From Bradyrhizobium sp. URHD0069 (GTDB lineage Bacteria > Pseudomonadota > Alphaproteobacteria > Rhizobiales > Xanthobacteraceae): a DNA stretch of 64,000 nt. Positions within the stretch are counted from its first letter, which is position 1. Every line of letters begins with the position of its first letter. The stretch spans positions 124,001-188,000 of the forward strand of contig NZ_JNIJ01000012.1 in NCBI RefSeq assembly GCF_000701345.1. Direction: 5' to 3'. This document shows, piece by piece, positions 25,972-34,204 of this stretch. The position numbers were made by a program, and so were the translations under genes. A model generated the notes under the pieces. The model did not search any database. It was not told where the DNA came from and was given only the letters and a program-made list of their open reading frames with translations.

Positions 25972-27531
25972 ATGAAGAAATTGGTGCTCGCGCTGACCGC
26001 GGTTGCGGCCTTCACCGGATCAGCCAACGCGGCCGACCTTCCCGGCCGTTACACCAAGGCTCCAGCCACGGTGGCTCCGCTCTACAACTGGACCGGCTTC
26101 TACATCTTCGGCGGCGCCGGCGGTGGGCTGTGGGCAGCCGACAGCAATTTGGAGACCTTCCCAGGAGCTGTTGCAATTAGTCGCGACCAGCGGATGGGCG
26201 GCAGCGGCTGGTTCGGAACCGTCGGTATCGGGCACGACTGGCAGTTTAACGGTCCATGGGTGGCCGGCATTTTTGGTGATGGTCAGTTCGGAGACATCCG
26301 TGGTTCCCTGGTCGATGTCGCTGCTGGTGAAGGTCGTGAAAAGCTTCGGACGAGCTATGCGGCTGGCGTGAGACTGGGTTATCTCGTTGCGCCGAATGTG
26401 CTGTCCTACGTCAATGGCGGTTACTCCGGTTCGGAGTGGTCAGGCAGCAGTCTCTCGACCTTGGAAACCCCAGGCGGGCCGACTAGATTTACCACGCCTT
26501 CCTTCCGTCGTGACGGCTGGTTCATTGGCGGCGGCGTCGAGAACAACCTGAACATTTTCGGAATCTCGGCGCCCGGCTGGTTCATGAAGACCGAATATCG
26601 CTCGGCTTTCTATGACCGCGAGACTTTGCCCGAGACGTTCGCCCCGCCGTTTGGCGCTCCCGGTGGACCTACCGGCCGTGCCATTACCTTCAAGCCCTGG
26701 GTGCAGACCATCAGCACCTCGCTGGTCTATCGTTTCAACGGGGGTGGCACCGGATCGGCCATGGCGGCTGACCTTCCCGTCCGCTACTCCAAGGCCCCCG
26801 TGGTTCCTGCCTACAACTGGACCGGCTTCCACATCTTTGGCGGCGCCGGCGGCGGGCTGTGGAATGCGGACAGCAACGTGCAGAGCACAGGCGTCGCTGG
26901 ATTTTTCAACTTTGGCCCCGCCGGCACTGCTTTTACCCGCGATCAACGCTTGGGCGGCAGCGGCTGGTTCGGAACGGTCGGTATCGGCTACGACTGGCAG
27001 TTCAACGGTCCATGGGTGGCCGGCATTTTCGGTGATGGCCAATTCGGTGACATTCGGGGCTCCCTGATCGATCCCGCCTTCGTCGCTGAAGGCCGTGAAA
27101 AGCTTCGGACCAGCTATGCCGCGGGCGTGAGACTAGGTTATCTCGTTGCGCCCCAAGTGCTGTCTTACGTCAACGCTGGTTACTCCGGTTCGGAGTGGTC
27201 AGGGACTACTCAGGCATTCGCCATACCCCCATTCGCGGCGCTCACCACCACCCCTTCCTTCCGTCGTGATGGCTGGTTCATTGGCGGCGGCGTCGAGAAC
27301 AACCTGAACATTTTCGGAATCACGGCGCCGGGCTGGTTCATGAAGACCGAATACCGTTCGGCATTCTATGATCGCATTGCCCTGCCCACGACTTTTGTAG
27401 CGGGTAATTTTCTTGGCGGTGTGGGCCTGACGGGCGAAGCAGTTACCTTCAAGCCCTGGGTGCAGACCATCAGCACGTCACTGGTCTACCGCTTCAACTG
27501 GGGTGGTGGTCCGATCGTCGCGAAGTACTGA
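25972..27531 (+). CDS. Double-barrel outer-membrane protein 3 (two fused Omp25-like barrels)
   Basis: An intact 519-residue chain. After the signal peptide (MKKLVLALTAVAAFTGSANA) come two complete barrels: residues about 21-257 and about 266-519. Each begins with YNWTGF(Y/H)IFGGAGGGLW and ends with TISTSLVYRFN. The joint is GGGTGSAMAADLPVRYSKAP; TGSA-x-AADLP matches the signal-peptide cleavage region of the single genes, so the fusion point lies in a former signal sequence. Residue 264 is an ATG codon (26761), a possible internal start that would lack a signal. The usual family length is 200-280 residues, so this is about double. Sixteen predicted strands could form two pores or one larger barrel. 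Confidence 0.88.
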   Translation: MKKLVLALTAVAAFTGSANAADLPGRYTKAPATVAPLYNWTGFYIFGGAGGGLWAADSNLETFPGAVAISRDQRMGGSGWFGTVGIGHDWQFNGPWVAGIFGDGQFGDIRGSLVDVAAGEGREKLRTSYAAGVRLGYLVAPNVLSYVNGGYSGSEWSGSSLSTLETPGGPTRFTTPSFRRDGWFIGGGVENNLNIFGISAPGWFMKTEYRSAFYDRETLPETFAPPFGAPGGPTGRAITFKPWVQTISTSLVYRFNGGGTGSAMAADLPVRYSKAPVVPAYNWTGFHIFGGAGGGLWNADSNVQSTGVAGFFNFGPAGTAFTRDQRLGGSGWFGTVGIGYDWQFNGPWVAGIFGDGQFGDIRGSLIDPAFVAEGREKLRTSYAAGVRLGYLVAPQVLSYVNAGYSGSEWSGTTQAFAIPPFAALTTTPSFRRDGWFIGGGVENNLNIFGITAPGWFMKTEYRSAFYDRIALPTTFVAGNFLGGVGLTGEAVTFKPWVQTISTSLVYRFNWGGGPIVAKY

Positions 27532-27554
27532 TCTCGGCTGAACTCAAGCAACTC

Positions 27555-27584
27555 AAAAGCCCCGGCATCGTCCGGGGCTTTTTT
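27555..27584 (+). terminator. Intrinsic terminator after barrel gene 3
   Basis: The array's 11-bp GC-rich hairpin with CATCGT loop and T6 tail, starting 23 bases after the stop. Confidence 0.92.
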
Positions 27585-27758
27585 GCGTGTCTCTGCACCC
27601 GAGCGTTGCCGAAGGGCGCGCGTAATTGTTTCGGGTGTGCCCGCCCGGCAACAGCCTTTTGGCTGGAACCCGCTATGGTCACCGCAATGGGTTTGGGGAA
27701 TCGGGACCTCACCCTTGTCACGAGATCGGGTCCGAACGCTTTTGTTGAGAGATTCAAG

Positions 27759-28535
27759 ATGAAAAAATTGGTCATCGCATTGACGACCATCGCGGCCCTC
27801 ACCGCCCCGGTTTTTGCAGCCGATATCGCCGCCAAAGCCCCGTTGAGAGCGGCTCCCGTTGCTTATGCTCCGTCCTGGACCGGCTGCTATGTCGGCGGCG
27901 GCGGCGGCTATGGGCTATGGAACCAGGAAAACACGCTTTTCAGTGCTGCGTTGCCCGGGACTGTGCTCTTCCCGACGACGACTGCGGGCGGCCGCGGCTA
28001 TTTCGGAACGGTGCAGGGCGGCTGCGACTATCAGTTCCCGGCGATGGGCACGAGCTTCGTCGTGGGCGCCTTCGGGGACTATGATTTCAGCAGCCTCAAG
28101 GGCACTGTAGACCCGGTCGGCGGCTATAGGGGCGAGGAGAAGATGAGTTCGGCCTGGTCGGTCGGCGGTCGGGTCGGCTGGGTGGCGTTGCCAGGCCTCC
28201 TGACCTATTTCTCCGGTGGTTATACCGAGGCCACCTTTGACCGGGTTAATCTCTCTCCTGGCGTCCTTTCGCCCTTTTATTTCCTCGACAAGCGAACCTT
28301 TAAAGGCTGGTTCCTAGGTGCCGGCGACGAATATGCGCTGAGCTTTCTGCCGGGCTTGTTCTGGAAGACCGAGTACCGCTTCTCGGAGTATGATGTCCGG
28401 ACCGATCCGCTCCGGTTTTTTGCAACCGGCGGGCTGGCCGGCGCTTCGGTCGAGTCCAAGAAGTTCCTCCACACCGTTCGCACCGAGCTGGTCTACCGCT
28501 TCAACTGGGGCGGTCCCGCCGTCGCGAAGTACTGA
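27759..28535 (+). CDS. Outer-membrane beta-barrel protein 4 (single barrel)
   Basis: A 258-residue exported barrel, the most diverged of the array. The signal is MKKLVIALTTIAALTAPVFA, cleaved before ADIA. The mature N-terminus is PSWTGCYVGGGGGYGLWNQE and the end is RTELVYRFNWGGPAVAKY, with the C-terminal aromatic strand needed for outer-membrane insertion. It has two cysteines (WTGCYV and QGGCDYQF) absent from the other array members, which might form a disulfide. The start is fixed by the signal peptide at 27759. Confidence 0.9.
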   Translation: MKKLVIALTTIAALTAPVFAADIAAKAPLRAAPVAYAPSWTGCYVGGGGGYGLWNQENTLFSAALPGTVLFPTTTAGGRGYFGTVQGGCDYQFPAMGTSFVVGAFGDYDFSSLKGTVDPVGGYRGEEKMSSAWSVGGRVGWVALPGLLTYFSGGYTEATFDRVNLSPGVLSPFYFLDKRTFKGWFLGAGDEYALSFLPGLFWKTEYRFSEYDVRTDPLRFFATGGLAGASVESKKFLHTVRTELVYRFNWGGPAVAKY

Positions 28536-28561
28536 TCTTTGCTGCTGCGCTCCGACAACTC

Positions 28562-28591
28562 AAAAGCCCCGGCATCGTCCGGGGCTTTTTT
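28562..28591 (+). terminator. Intrinsic terminator after barrel gene 4
   Basis: The fourth copy of the AAAAGCCCCGG-CATCGT-CCGGGGCTTTTTT hairpin, 26 bases after the stop. Confidence 0.92.
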
Positions 28592-28742
28592 GTGCTTTGG
28601 CCGATGGTGACAAGGTCCAACACGGAGAAGCATGGTCCCTGCTCTTAAGGGTCCCTCCCTCTTGCCCCCGGCGCGCAAGCACGCCAGTCTGGGCGGGGTT
28701 GCGCGATTGCCGCGCCGCACCTCGCGAGAGCGAGCGACAAGC

Positions 28743-28928
28743 ATGAGCAAGTTGCTTTTGATCCTTGGTCTTCTCGCGCTCGCCGTCGGGCTATTGTGGA
28801 TCGGCCAAGGCACCGGTGCGCTTCCCTGGCCGCAATCGAGCTTCATGATCGGCCAGATCCAGTGGGCCGGATACGGCGCGGCGCTCGCCGCCCTCGGGCT
28901 GATCCTGATCTGGCAGTGCCAGCGCTAG
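28743..28928 (+). CDS. Small two-helix membrane protein, function unknown
   Basis: A 61-residue protein with two predicted transmembrane helices (SKLLLILGLLALAVGLLWIG and WAGYGAALAALGLILIWQC) joined by a short loop GTGALPWPQSSFMIGQ. I recall close small membrane proteins in other Bradyrhizobium genomes, with no known role. The start at 28743 is chosen since the 37 upstream codons read as Pro/Arg-rich non-membrane sequence. It has no obvious operon partner. Confidence 0.7.
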   Translation: MSKLLLILGLLALAVGLLWIGQGTGALPWPQSSFMIGQIQWAGYGAALAALGLILIWQCQR

Positions 28929-28950
28929 AGGACACGATGAAAACCCGGCT

Positions 28951-29001
28951 AGAGCGCTTTCAAGCGAAGTGGAGCCCGGTTCGCGTCAAGAAAACGCGTC
29001 A
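28951..29001. repeat. Short interspersed repeat, copy 1
   Basis: AGAGCGCTTTCAAGCGAAGT ... CGGTTCGCGT ... AAAACGCGTCAAA. The same core (GCG.TTTCGAGCGAAGT ... CGGTTCGCGT ... AAAACGCGTCAA) recurs at 42225-42276. I recall it as a very abundant intergenic element of Bradyrhizobium. The remainder of the 28929-29183 gap holds no supported gene. Confidence 0.7.
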
Positions 29002-29183
29002 AATCAAGAATCCAGCCCCGTTTCGATTCTACCAAACGGAAAAGACTTTAGTAGATCTCCGATTTAAAAGCTGGGCAAAGCGAAGCGTGCCCACCAACCA
29101 ACGCCTCGTATCAAATCTCTGAAAGACGGCGGACACGGCACGAAGCGCGCCTTTGCCCACCCAACTCAAAGCGGATACCAATC

Positions 29184-29954
29184 ATGGCATCAGAACTCTT
29201 CGATCTCAGCGGCAAAGTCGCCATCGTCACCGGCGGCAATGGCGGCATTGGCCTCGGCATGGCGCGGGGATTAGCTGAAGCCGGCGCCGATATCGCCATC
29301 GTCGGGCGCAACGAGGCGAAGTCGAATGCGGCGGTCGATGACATCAGACAATGCGGCGGCAAAGCGATATCCGTCGTCGCCGACGTCACCGACAAGGCCG
29401 CCGTCGTGACCATGGCCGGGCTCGTGGCGCGCGAGCTCGGGCGCATCGACATCCTCGTCAACAACGCCGGCATCAATATTCGAAAACCCCCGCACGTGCT
29501 CGATATCGAGGAATGGGACAGCGTGATCAAGACCAATCTCACCAGTGCGTTCCTGTGCTCGCAGGCGGTCTATCCGGCCATGAAGGCCGCCGGCGGCGGC
29601 AAGATCATCAACATCGGCTCGATGATGTCGATCTTCGGCGTCAGCTTCACGCCGGCTTACGCCGCAAGCAAGGGTGGCATCGTGCAGTTCACCCGCTCCT
29701 GCGCCTGCGCCTGGGCCGCCGACAACATTCAGGCCAACGCGGTGCTGCCGGGCTGGATCGACACCGATCTGACCAAGCGCGCGCGAGTGGAAATCGACGG
29801 CTTGCACGACCGGGTTCTGGCGCGCACGCCGGCGGCGCGATGGGGCGCGATCGGCGACTTCGTGGGCATCGCAGTGTTTCTCGCATCAAGCGCGTCGGAC
29901 TTCGTCACCGGCACCGCCATTCCGATCGACGGGGGCTACTCCATCATGGGCTGA
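29184..29954 (+). CDS. SDR-family oxidoreductase
   Basis: A 256-residue classical short-chain dehydrogenase. The cofactor motif is TGGNGGIGLGMARGL, the NAG motif is LVNNAGINIRKPP, and the catalytic Ser-Tyr-Lys are in INIGSMMSIFG and PAYAASKGGIVQFTRS. The GINIRKP stretch resembles gluconate 5-dehydrogenase/2-deoxy-D-gluconate dehydrogenase-like SDRs, but the substrate is not certain. Its last 11 bases overlap the end of the convergent FAD monooxygenase gene. Confidence 0.88.
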   Translation: MASELFDLSGKVAIVTGGNGGIGLGMARGLAEAGADIAIVGRNEAKSNAAVDDIRQCGGKAISVVADVTDKAAVVTMAGLVARELGRIDILVNNAGINIRKPPHVLDIEEWDSVIKTNLTSAFLCSQAVYPAMKAAGGGKIINIGSMMSIFGVSFTPAYAASKGGIVQFTRSCACAWAADNIQANAVLPGWIDTDLTKRARVEIDGLHDRVLARTPAARWGAIGDFVGIAVFLASSASDFVTGTAIPIDGGYSIMG

Positions 29955-31167
29955 ACGCCGTTGCCTCCGGCGACTGCACATGCTCGGGGCGGACGCCGAG
30001 ACCGATAAACCGCGCGGTGATGCCCTGCAGCCAGGGCACGGCAGTCACCAGCCGCATGACCAGCGGGACCTTCAGCGGCTGGTTGCCCGGCTTGAGCGCG
30101 GCGCTGACGATATTGTTTTGGGCGACGACCTGCATGGCCTGCGTCATCCGTACCGGAAATTCCCGACGCCGCCGCACCGCGCCGAGTTCATCCTCCGTTG
30201 GGCAGCCGCTCATCAGCCTCGCCGCCAGCAGATTTGCGGCCGCGACCGCGTCCTGGACCGCGAGGTTGACGCCAACACCGCCGACTGGCGACATCGCATG
30301 CGCGGCGTCGCCGATGCAGAGCAGACCGGGGCGCGTCCAGCGCTTCAGCCGATTGATCGCCACCGTCAGCAGCTTTACGTCATCCCAGTTGCTCACATCG
30401 GCGAGTCCTGATTTGAGGACCGGCGCCATGCGCGCGACGTCGTCGAGCAGGGCCGGCAATCCTCTCGCCTTCACCGCATCATACTGCCCCTTGGCGATGA
30501 CATAGGCGCATTGCCAGTAGTCGCCGCGATCGAAGGTCACCATCATCTTTCCCGGATCGACGCGCGCAAACAGGCGCTCGCTTTCGGTCTCCCGCTTGCC
30601 GGCGCGAAACCACAACACATCCATCGGCGCACCGATCTCCTCGACTTCGAGTCCGGCACGCTCGCGCATCAAAGAATGGCGGCCGTCGCAGGCAACGGTC
30701 AGGTCGGCTTCGATATCGATGACGCCATCCGGCGTCTTTGCCTTCACGCCCGCGATGCGATCGCCGTCACGGATGAGATCGATCGCTTCCGTTGACATCA
30801 TCACTTTGAGCGAAGCAAACCGCTTGCCGTTCTCACGCAGGAAATTGAGAAAGTCCCACTGCGGCATGAAGGCGATGAAGGGATATTTCACATGGAGCCG
30901 GCTCAGATCGGCCATCCGCACCAATTCCCCGCCGAACATCCCTTGCATCTTCTGCAAGCGCTGATGCGGCAGTTTCAGGAAGCCGTCGATCAGCCCGAGT
31001 TCGTCCATCACCTGCAGGGTCGAAGGGTGCACGGTATCGCCGCGAAAATCGCGAAAAAAATCCGCATGCTTTTCGAGCACCACGACATCGACTCCGGCGC
31101 GCCCGAGCAGATAACCGAGCATCATGCCGGCGGGCCCGCCGCCGACGATGCAGCAACGTACTTTCAT
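29944..31167 (-). CDS. FAD-dependent monooxygenase/oxidoreductase (UbiH/PHBH type)
   Basis: A 407-residue flavoprotein of the aromatic hydroxylase class. The FAD-binding GxGxxG motif is at the start (CCIVGGGPAGMMLGYLLGRA, E of VVVLEKH binding ribose), a DG motif lies in LTVACDGRHSLMRERAG, and the second FAD motif is LLCIGDAAHAMSPVGGVGVN. Such enzymes hydroxylate aromatic or similar substrates using NAD(P)H and O2; the substrate here is unknown. The ATG at 31167 removes 26 upstream codons without family similarity. It converges with the SDR gene and overlaps it by 11 bases. Confidence 0.88.
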   Translation of the reverse strand: MKVRCCIVGGGPAGMMLGYLLGRAGVDVVVLEKHADFFRDFRGDTVHPSTLQVMDELGLIDGFLKLPHQRLQKMQGMFGGELVRMADLSRLHVKYPFIAFMPQWDFLNFLRENGKRFASLKVMMSTEAIDLIRDGDRIAGVKAKTPDGVIDIEADLTVACDGRHSLMRERAGLEVEEIGAPMDVLWFRAGKRETESERLFARVDPGKMMVTFDRGDYWQCAYVIAKGQYDAVKARGLPALLDDVARMAPVLKSGLADVSNWDDVKLLTVAINRLKRWTRPGLLCIGDAAHAMSPVGGVGVNLAVQDAVAAANLLAARLMSGCPTEDELGAVRRRREFPVRMTQAMQVVAQNNIVSAALKPGNQPLKVPLVMRLVTAVPWLQGITARFIGLGVRPEHVQSPEATAFSP

Positions 31168-31239
31168 GATGCGACCCCTTTTTCCGAAATGCACCTGAGG
31201 GTCTGACTCAAAATACGGCCAGTAGAATAGGCCACTTCT

Positions 31240-31364
31240 CGTCATTGCGAGGAGCGAAGCGACGAAGCAATCCAGTAACAGCCATATTAATTAAATCCTC
31301 TGGATTGCTTCGCGGAGCCTGTCATCGGGCGCGCATTCGCGCGACCCGTTGGCTCGCAATGACG
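31240..31364. repeat. Long-hairpin interspersed repeat, copy 1
   Basis: Outer arms CGTCATTGCGAG (31240-31251) and CTCGCAATGACG (31353-31364) are exact reverse complements. Inner arms GAAGCAATCCA (31264-31274) and TGGATTGCTTC (31301-31311) also pair perfectly. The right half (CGGAGCCTGTCATCGGGCGC and following) is repeated almost exactly in copy 2. Confidence 0.85.
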
Positions 31365-31828
31365 GTCTCAAAATCCCTCAACTCGGCTCAAGGGGATCAA
31401 AACATCGTTGCGCGCAAATTGCGAATTGCTGAACCATTTCAAGCTGATTTGGGTCGTCCAGTCCTCCTCGCAAAGATATAACGCTTTCCAACCAGCCCAA
31501 ATCAGTGGCTCCATCGCGTTGTTCCGACCCAACAAGAGGGGCGATCGCGCGTCGTCACGAACGCGGGACGGGATGTGGTGGACGCGAGCGCGTCGGCGCG
31601 CAAGGCAATCGCAGGGCGAGGTCAAACTCGTGAGCGGTTCGCAGCGCGCGAGACGAACGGCGCATCTCGCGTACGGCAAAACCGTGTGGTCCTGACACCC
31701 GTTGCTGGTGCAAGTCCGCGGAGGCGAAATCAGTCCAACCGGATTGACGAGCCATTGATCCGCTGATGACGGTGACAAGACGAATTCGCTCACCGGGGAG
31801 AGCACGGCATAAGCCGTAAAGCCATTGC

Positions 31829-31937
31829 GCAGGGAATGCCGGATTGCTCCGTCTGTACCTGTATGCTCGTGTGCGTTTCTTTTTGTGCATCTTTGCACGC
31901 GAGACCGCGGGTGCAGCAAGCACCCGGCATTCCCTGC
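31829..31937. repeat. Large stem-loop inside a putative dispersed structured repeat
   Basis: GCAGGGAATGCCGG (31829-31842) pairs perfectly with CCGGCATTCCCTGC (31924-31937) around an 81-base loop. The loop holds a second perfect hairpin, GGGTGC-AGCAA-GCACCC (31909-31925), that overlaps the outer arm by two bases, and upstream there is a small CGGC-ATAA-GCCG hairpin (31805-31816). From memory, the wider block (about 31560-31960) resembles a repeat found in many Bradyrhizobium genomes. It could be a structured RNA or a mobile remnant. Confidence 0.55.
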
Positions 31938-32012
31938 TCCCTCTCATCGAGGGACAAGGTTCATGCAAACCTCGGGCGCATCGCGCCGCGAGATCGCGAA
32001 ACTGTATCCAGC

Positions 32013-32132
32013 CGTCATTGCGAGGAGCGTAGCGACGAAGCAATCCATTCTTTCCTTGTGCCGTGACGTGGATTGCTTCGCGGAGCCTGTCATCGGGCGC
32101 GCATTCGCGCGACCCGTTGGCTCGCAATGACG
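32013..32132. repeat. Long-hairpin interspersed repeat, copy 2
   Basis: Same arms as copy 1: CGTCATTGCGAG (32013-32024) and CTCGCAATGACG (32121-32132), with inner GAAGCAATCCA and TGGATTGCTTC. Only the central spacer differs. Copies 1 and 2 have the same orientation and flank the structured block. Confidence 0.85.
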
Positions 32133-32141
32133 GAAACAGTC

Positions 32142-32270
32142 GTCATCGTCCGCGAAGGCGGACGATCCAGTATTCCAGAGACATCAGTGATGGAATCGAT
32201 AAGCCGCAGCGTACTGGATACCCCGCATGCTCCTGCGGCTTCGCTTCAACGCCGGATCAGCGGTGCGGTG
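32142..32270. repeat. Third interspersed repeat type
   Basis: GTCATCGTCCGCGAAGGCGG starts an element that contains GATCCAGTATTCCAGAG and later CGTACTGGATACCCCGC; the arms CCAGTA and TACTGG pair. It resembles another small intergenic family known to me from Bradyrhizobium. Boundaries are approximate. Confidence 0.45.
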
Positions 32271-32517
32271 AAGGGGGAACAATCCGGCATTTATGGAAAA
32301 ACATTAAGCTTTTTCGGCGCTTCCCGCGCCTGCTCCATTGACTTTGGCCAATTCGCCCCTATGTTCCGGCCTGACGCGGCCCGGTATCGAAACGCGATAT
32401 CTTGATAAGCCGCCTGCCTGCGTATCCGAAAATCCCGTGCAAATCTGCGTGCCGTTCCGGGGTTGAGCGCGACAGTCTTATCCGAGATTCCAAGCGGCGG
32501 TTTCTACCAGAGGCTCA

Positions 32518-34008
32518 ATGTCTTTTTCCCATCTCGGCTTGTCCGATAAGGTGCTCGCCGCCGTCGCGGCCACCGGTTACACCACCCCGACCCCCATTCA
32601 GGAACAGGCGATTCCTCACGTTCTGGCCCGCCGAGACGTCCTCGGCATCGCCCAGACCGGCACCGGCAAGACCGCTGCCTTCGTCCTTCCGATGCTCACC
32701 ATGCTGGAAAAGGGCCGCGCCCGGGCTCGAATGCCCCGCACCCTGATCCTCGAGCCGACCCGCGAGCTCGCCGCCCAGGTGAAGGAACAGTTCGACAAAT
32801 ACGGAGTGGGGCAGAAACTTAACGTTGCGCTGCTGATCGGCGGCGTCTCGTTCGGCGACCAGGACACCAAGTTGACGCGCGGCGTCGACGTCTTGATCGC
32901 AACCCCCGGCCGGCTGCTCGACCACACCGAGCGCGGCGGGCTGCTGCTCACCGGCGTCGAATTGCTGGTGATCGATGAAGCCGACCGCATGCTGGACATG
33001 GGCTTCATTCCTGACATCGAACGCGTCTGCAAGCTCGTTCCGTTCACCCGCCAGACGCTGTTCTTCACGGCGACGATGCCGCCCGAAATCGCCCGCATCA
33101 CCGGAACCTTCCTGCACAATCCCGAAAAGATCGAAGTTTCCAGGCCGGCGACGACCGCCGCGGGTGTGGCCCAGTTCCAGGTCAGTGTCGGCCGCGAGCC
33201 GCACGAAAAACGGGACACGCTGCGCCGCCTGCTGCGCGACGCCAAGGACCTCCAGAACGCCATCATCTTCTGCAACCGCAAGCGCGAAGTGGCGCTGCTG
33301 TACAAATCACTGCAGAAGCACGGCTTCAGCGTCGGCGCCCTGCACGGCGACATGGATCAATCAGCGCGCACGGCTGCACTCGATCAATTCCGCAAGGGCG
33401 AAATTCCGCTGCTGGTCGCCTCCGACGTCGCGGCGCGCGGTCTTGATATTCCGGCGGTCAGCCACGTCTTCAATTTCGACGTGCCGCATCATGCCGACGA
33501 CTACGTCCATCGCATCGGCCGCACCGGACGCGCCGGGCGCGCCGGCACCGCCATCTCCATTGTCACCCCGCTCGATCAGAAATCCATCGTCGCGATTGAA
33601 AAGCTGATCGGCCAAGCCATTCCGCGCGCCGAAGGCGGCGCCAGGGCAGAGTCGGGCGAAAGCCCGGCAGAGCCCTCCACTGCCGAAGCACGAGAACCGC
33701 GCGAGCCGCGGACGAGAGAAGGTGCAAGAGAAGGCTCACGTGAAGGATCGCGGGAAGGCTCACGCGGCGGCCGTAAGCCGCGCCGTGAACGCGAGCCGCG
33801 GCGCTCGGGGGGCGGCGGTCGCAATTCCAGCCCACAGCCGCAGGCCGCGGTGACTGCGTTCGCGCAGCCATCAGCTGCTCCGGCCTCCCGCACGCCTTCG
33901 ATCGGTCGGGCACCCGCACCGCAACCCTCCGGTGAATCATCGTCAGAACCTGGCGATCACTCCCATCTTCCGGCATTCCTGCTGCGGCCGATTCGCGCCC
34001 GAGTCTGA
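32518..34008 (+). CDS. rhlE: DEAD-box RNA helicase, RhlE type
   Basis: A 496-residue ATP-dependent RNA helicase. Motifs in order: Q motif PTPIQEQAIP, motif I AQTGTGKTAA, Ia PTRELAAQ, motif II VIDEADRMLDMGF, motif III FTATMP, and VI HRIGRTGRAGR. The core ends near residue 370. The ~125-residue C-terminal tail is low-complexity: a tandem REG(A/S) run (about residues 402-420), an Arg-rich patch (GGRKPRREREPRRSGGGGR) and a Pro/Ala/Ser end. Such tails bind RNA and can drive condensates. Family members act in ribosome assembly and mRNA decay, and may assist RNase E. Confidence 0.92.
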   Translation: MSFSHLGLSDKVLAAVAATGYTTPTPIQEQAIPHVLARRDVLGIAQTGTGKTAAFVLPMLTMLEKGRARARMPRTLILEPTRELAAQVKEQFDKYGVGQKLNVALLIGGVSFGDQDTKLTRGVDVLIATPGRLLDHTERGGLLLTGVELLVIDEADRMLDMGFIPDIERVCKLVPFTRQTLFFTATMPPEIARITGTFLHNPEKIEVSRPATTAAGVAQFQVSVGREPHEKRDTLRRLLRDAKDLQNAIIFCNRKREVALLYKSLQKHGFSVGALHGDMDQSARTAALDQFRKGEIPLLVASDVAARGLDIPAVSHVFNFDVPHHADDYVHRIGRTGRAGRAGTAISIVTPLDQKSIVAIEKLIGQAIPRAEGGARAESGESPAEPSTAEAREPREPRTREGAREGSREGSREGSRGGRKPRREREPRRSGGGGRNSSPQPQAAVTAFAQPSAAPASRTPSIGRAPAPQPSGESSSEPGDHSHLPAFLLRPIRARV

Positions 34009-34204
34009 CCGCCGATACCTGCCTCGCGCATCTCGAACCATTAGGTTACGGGATTGACGTCGCCCTCCTTCGAGACGCGCGCAAGCGCGCCCCTTCAGGA
34101 TAAGGCCATGCCGTGTCATCTCGTTTGGGCAGAGTGGTCAACACCATCGCCAAAGCAACAATGGCGGTCTGGGGTCCCGGCTCGAGGCCGTCACCACGCG
34201 GTGG

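Larger units (their letters stand above)
31168..32517. other. Repeat-rich gene-free region of about 1.35 kb
   Basis: No ORF here looks like a real gene: candidates on both strands are rich in Arg, Ser and Cys and overlap palindromes. The region holds two copies of a long hairpin repeat (31240-31364 and 32013-32132), between them a block with a 14-bp stem-loop (31829-31937), and a third repeat type near 32142-32270. The promoter of the rhlE gene must lie near its right end. Confidence 0.7.

Noticed and set aside
31680..31830. Group II intron-like phrases (GTGCAAGTCCG, GAGAGCACGGC)
   Set aside because: No catalytic domain V, no reverse transcriptase, and no intron boundaries could be aligned.
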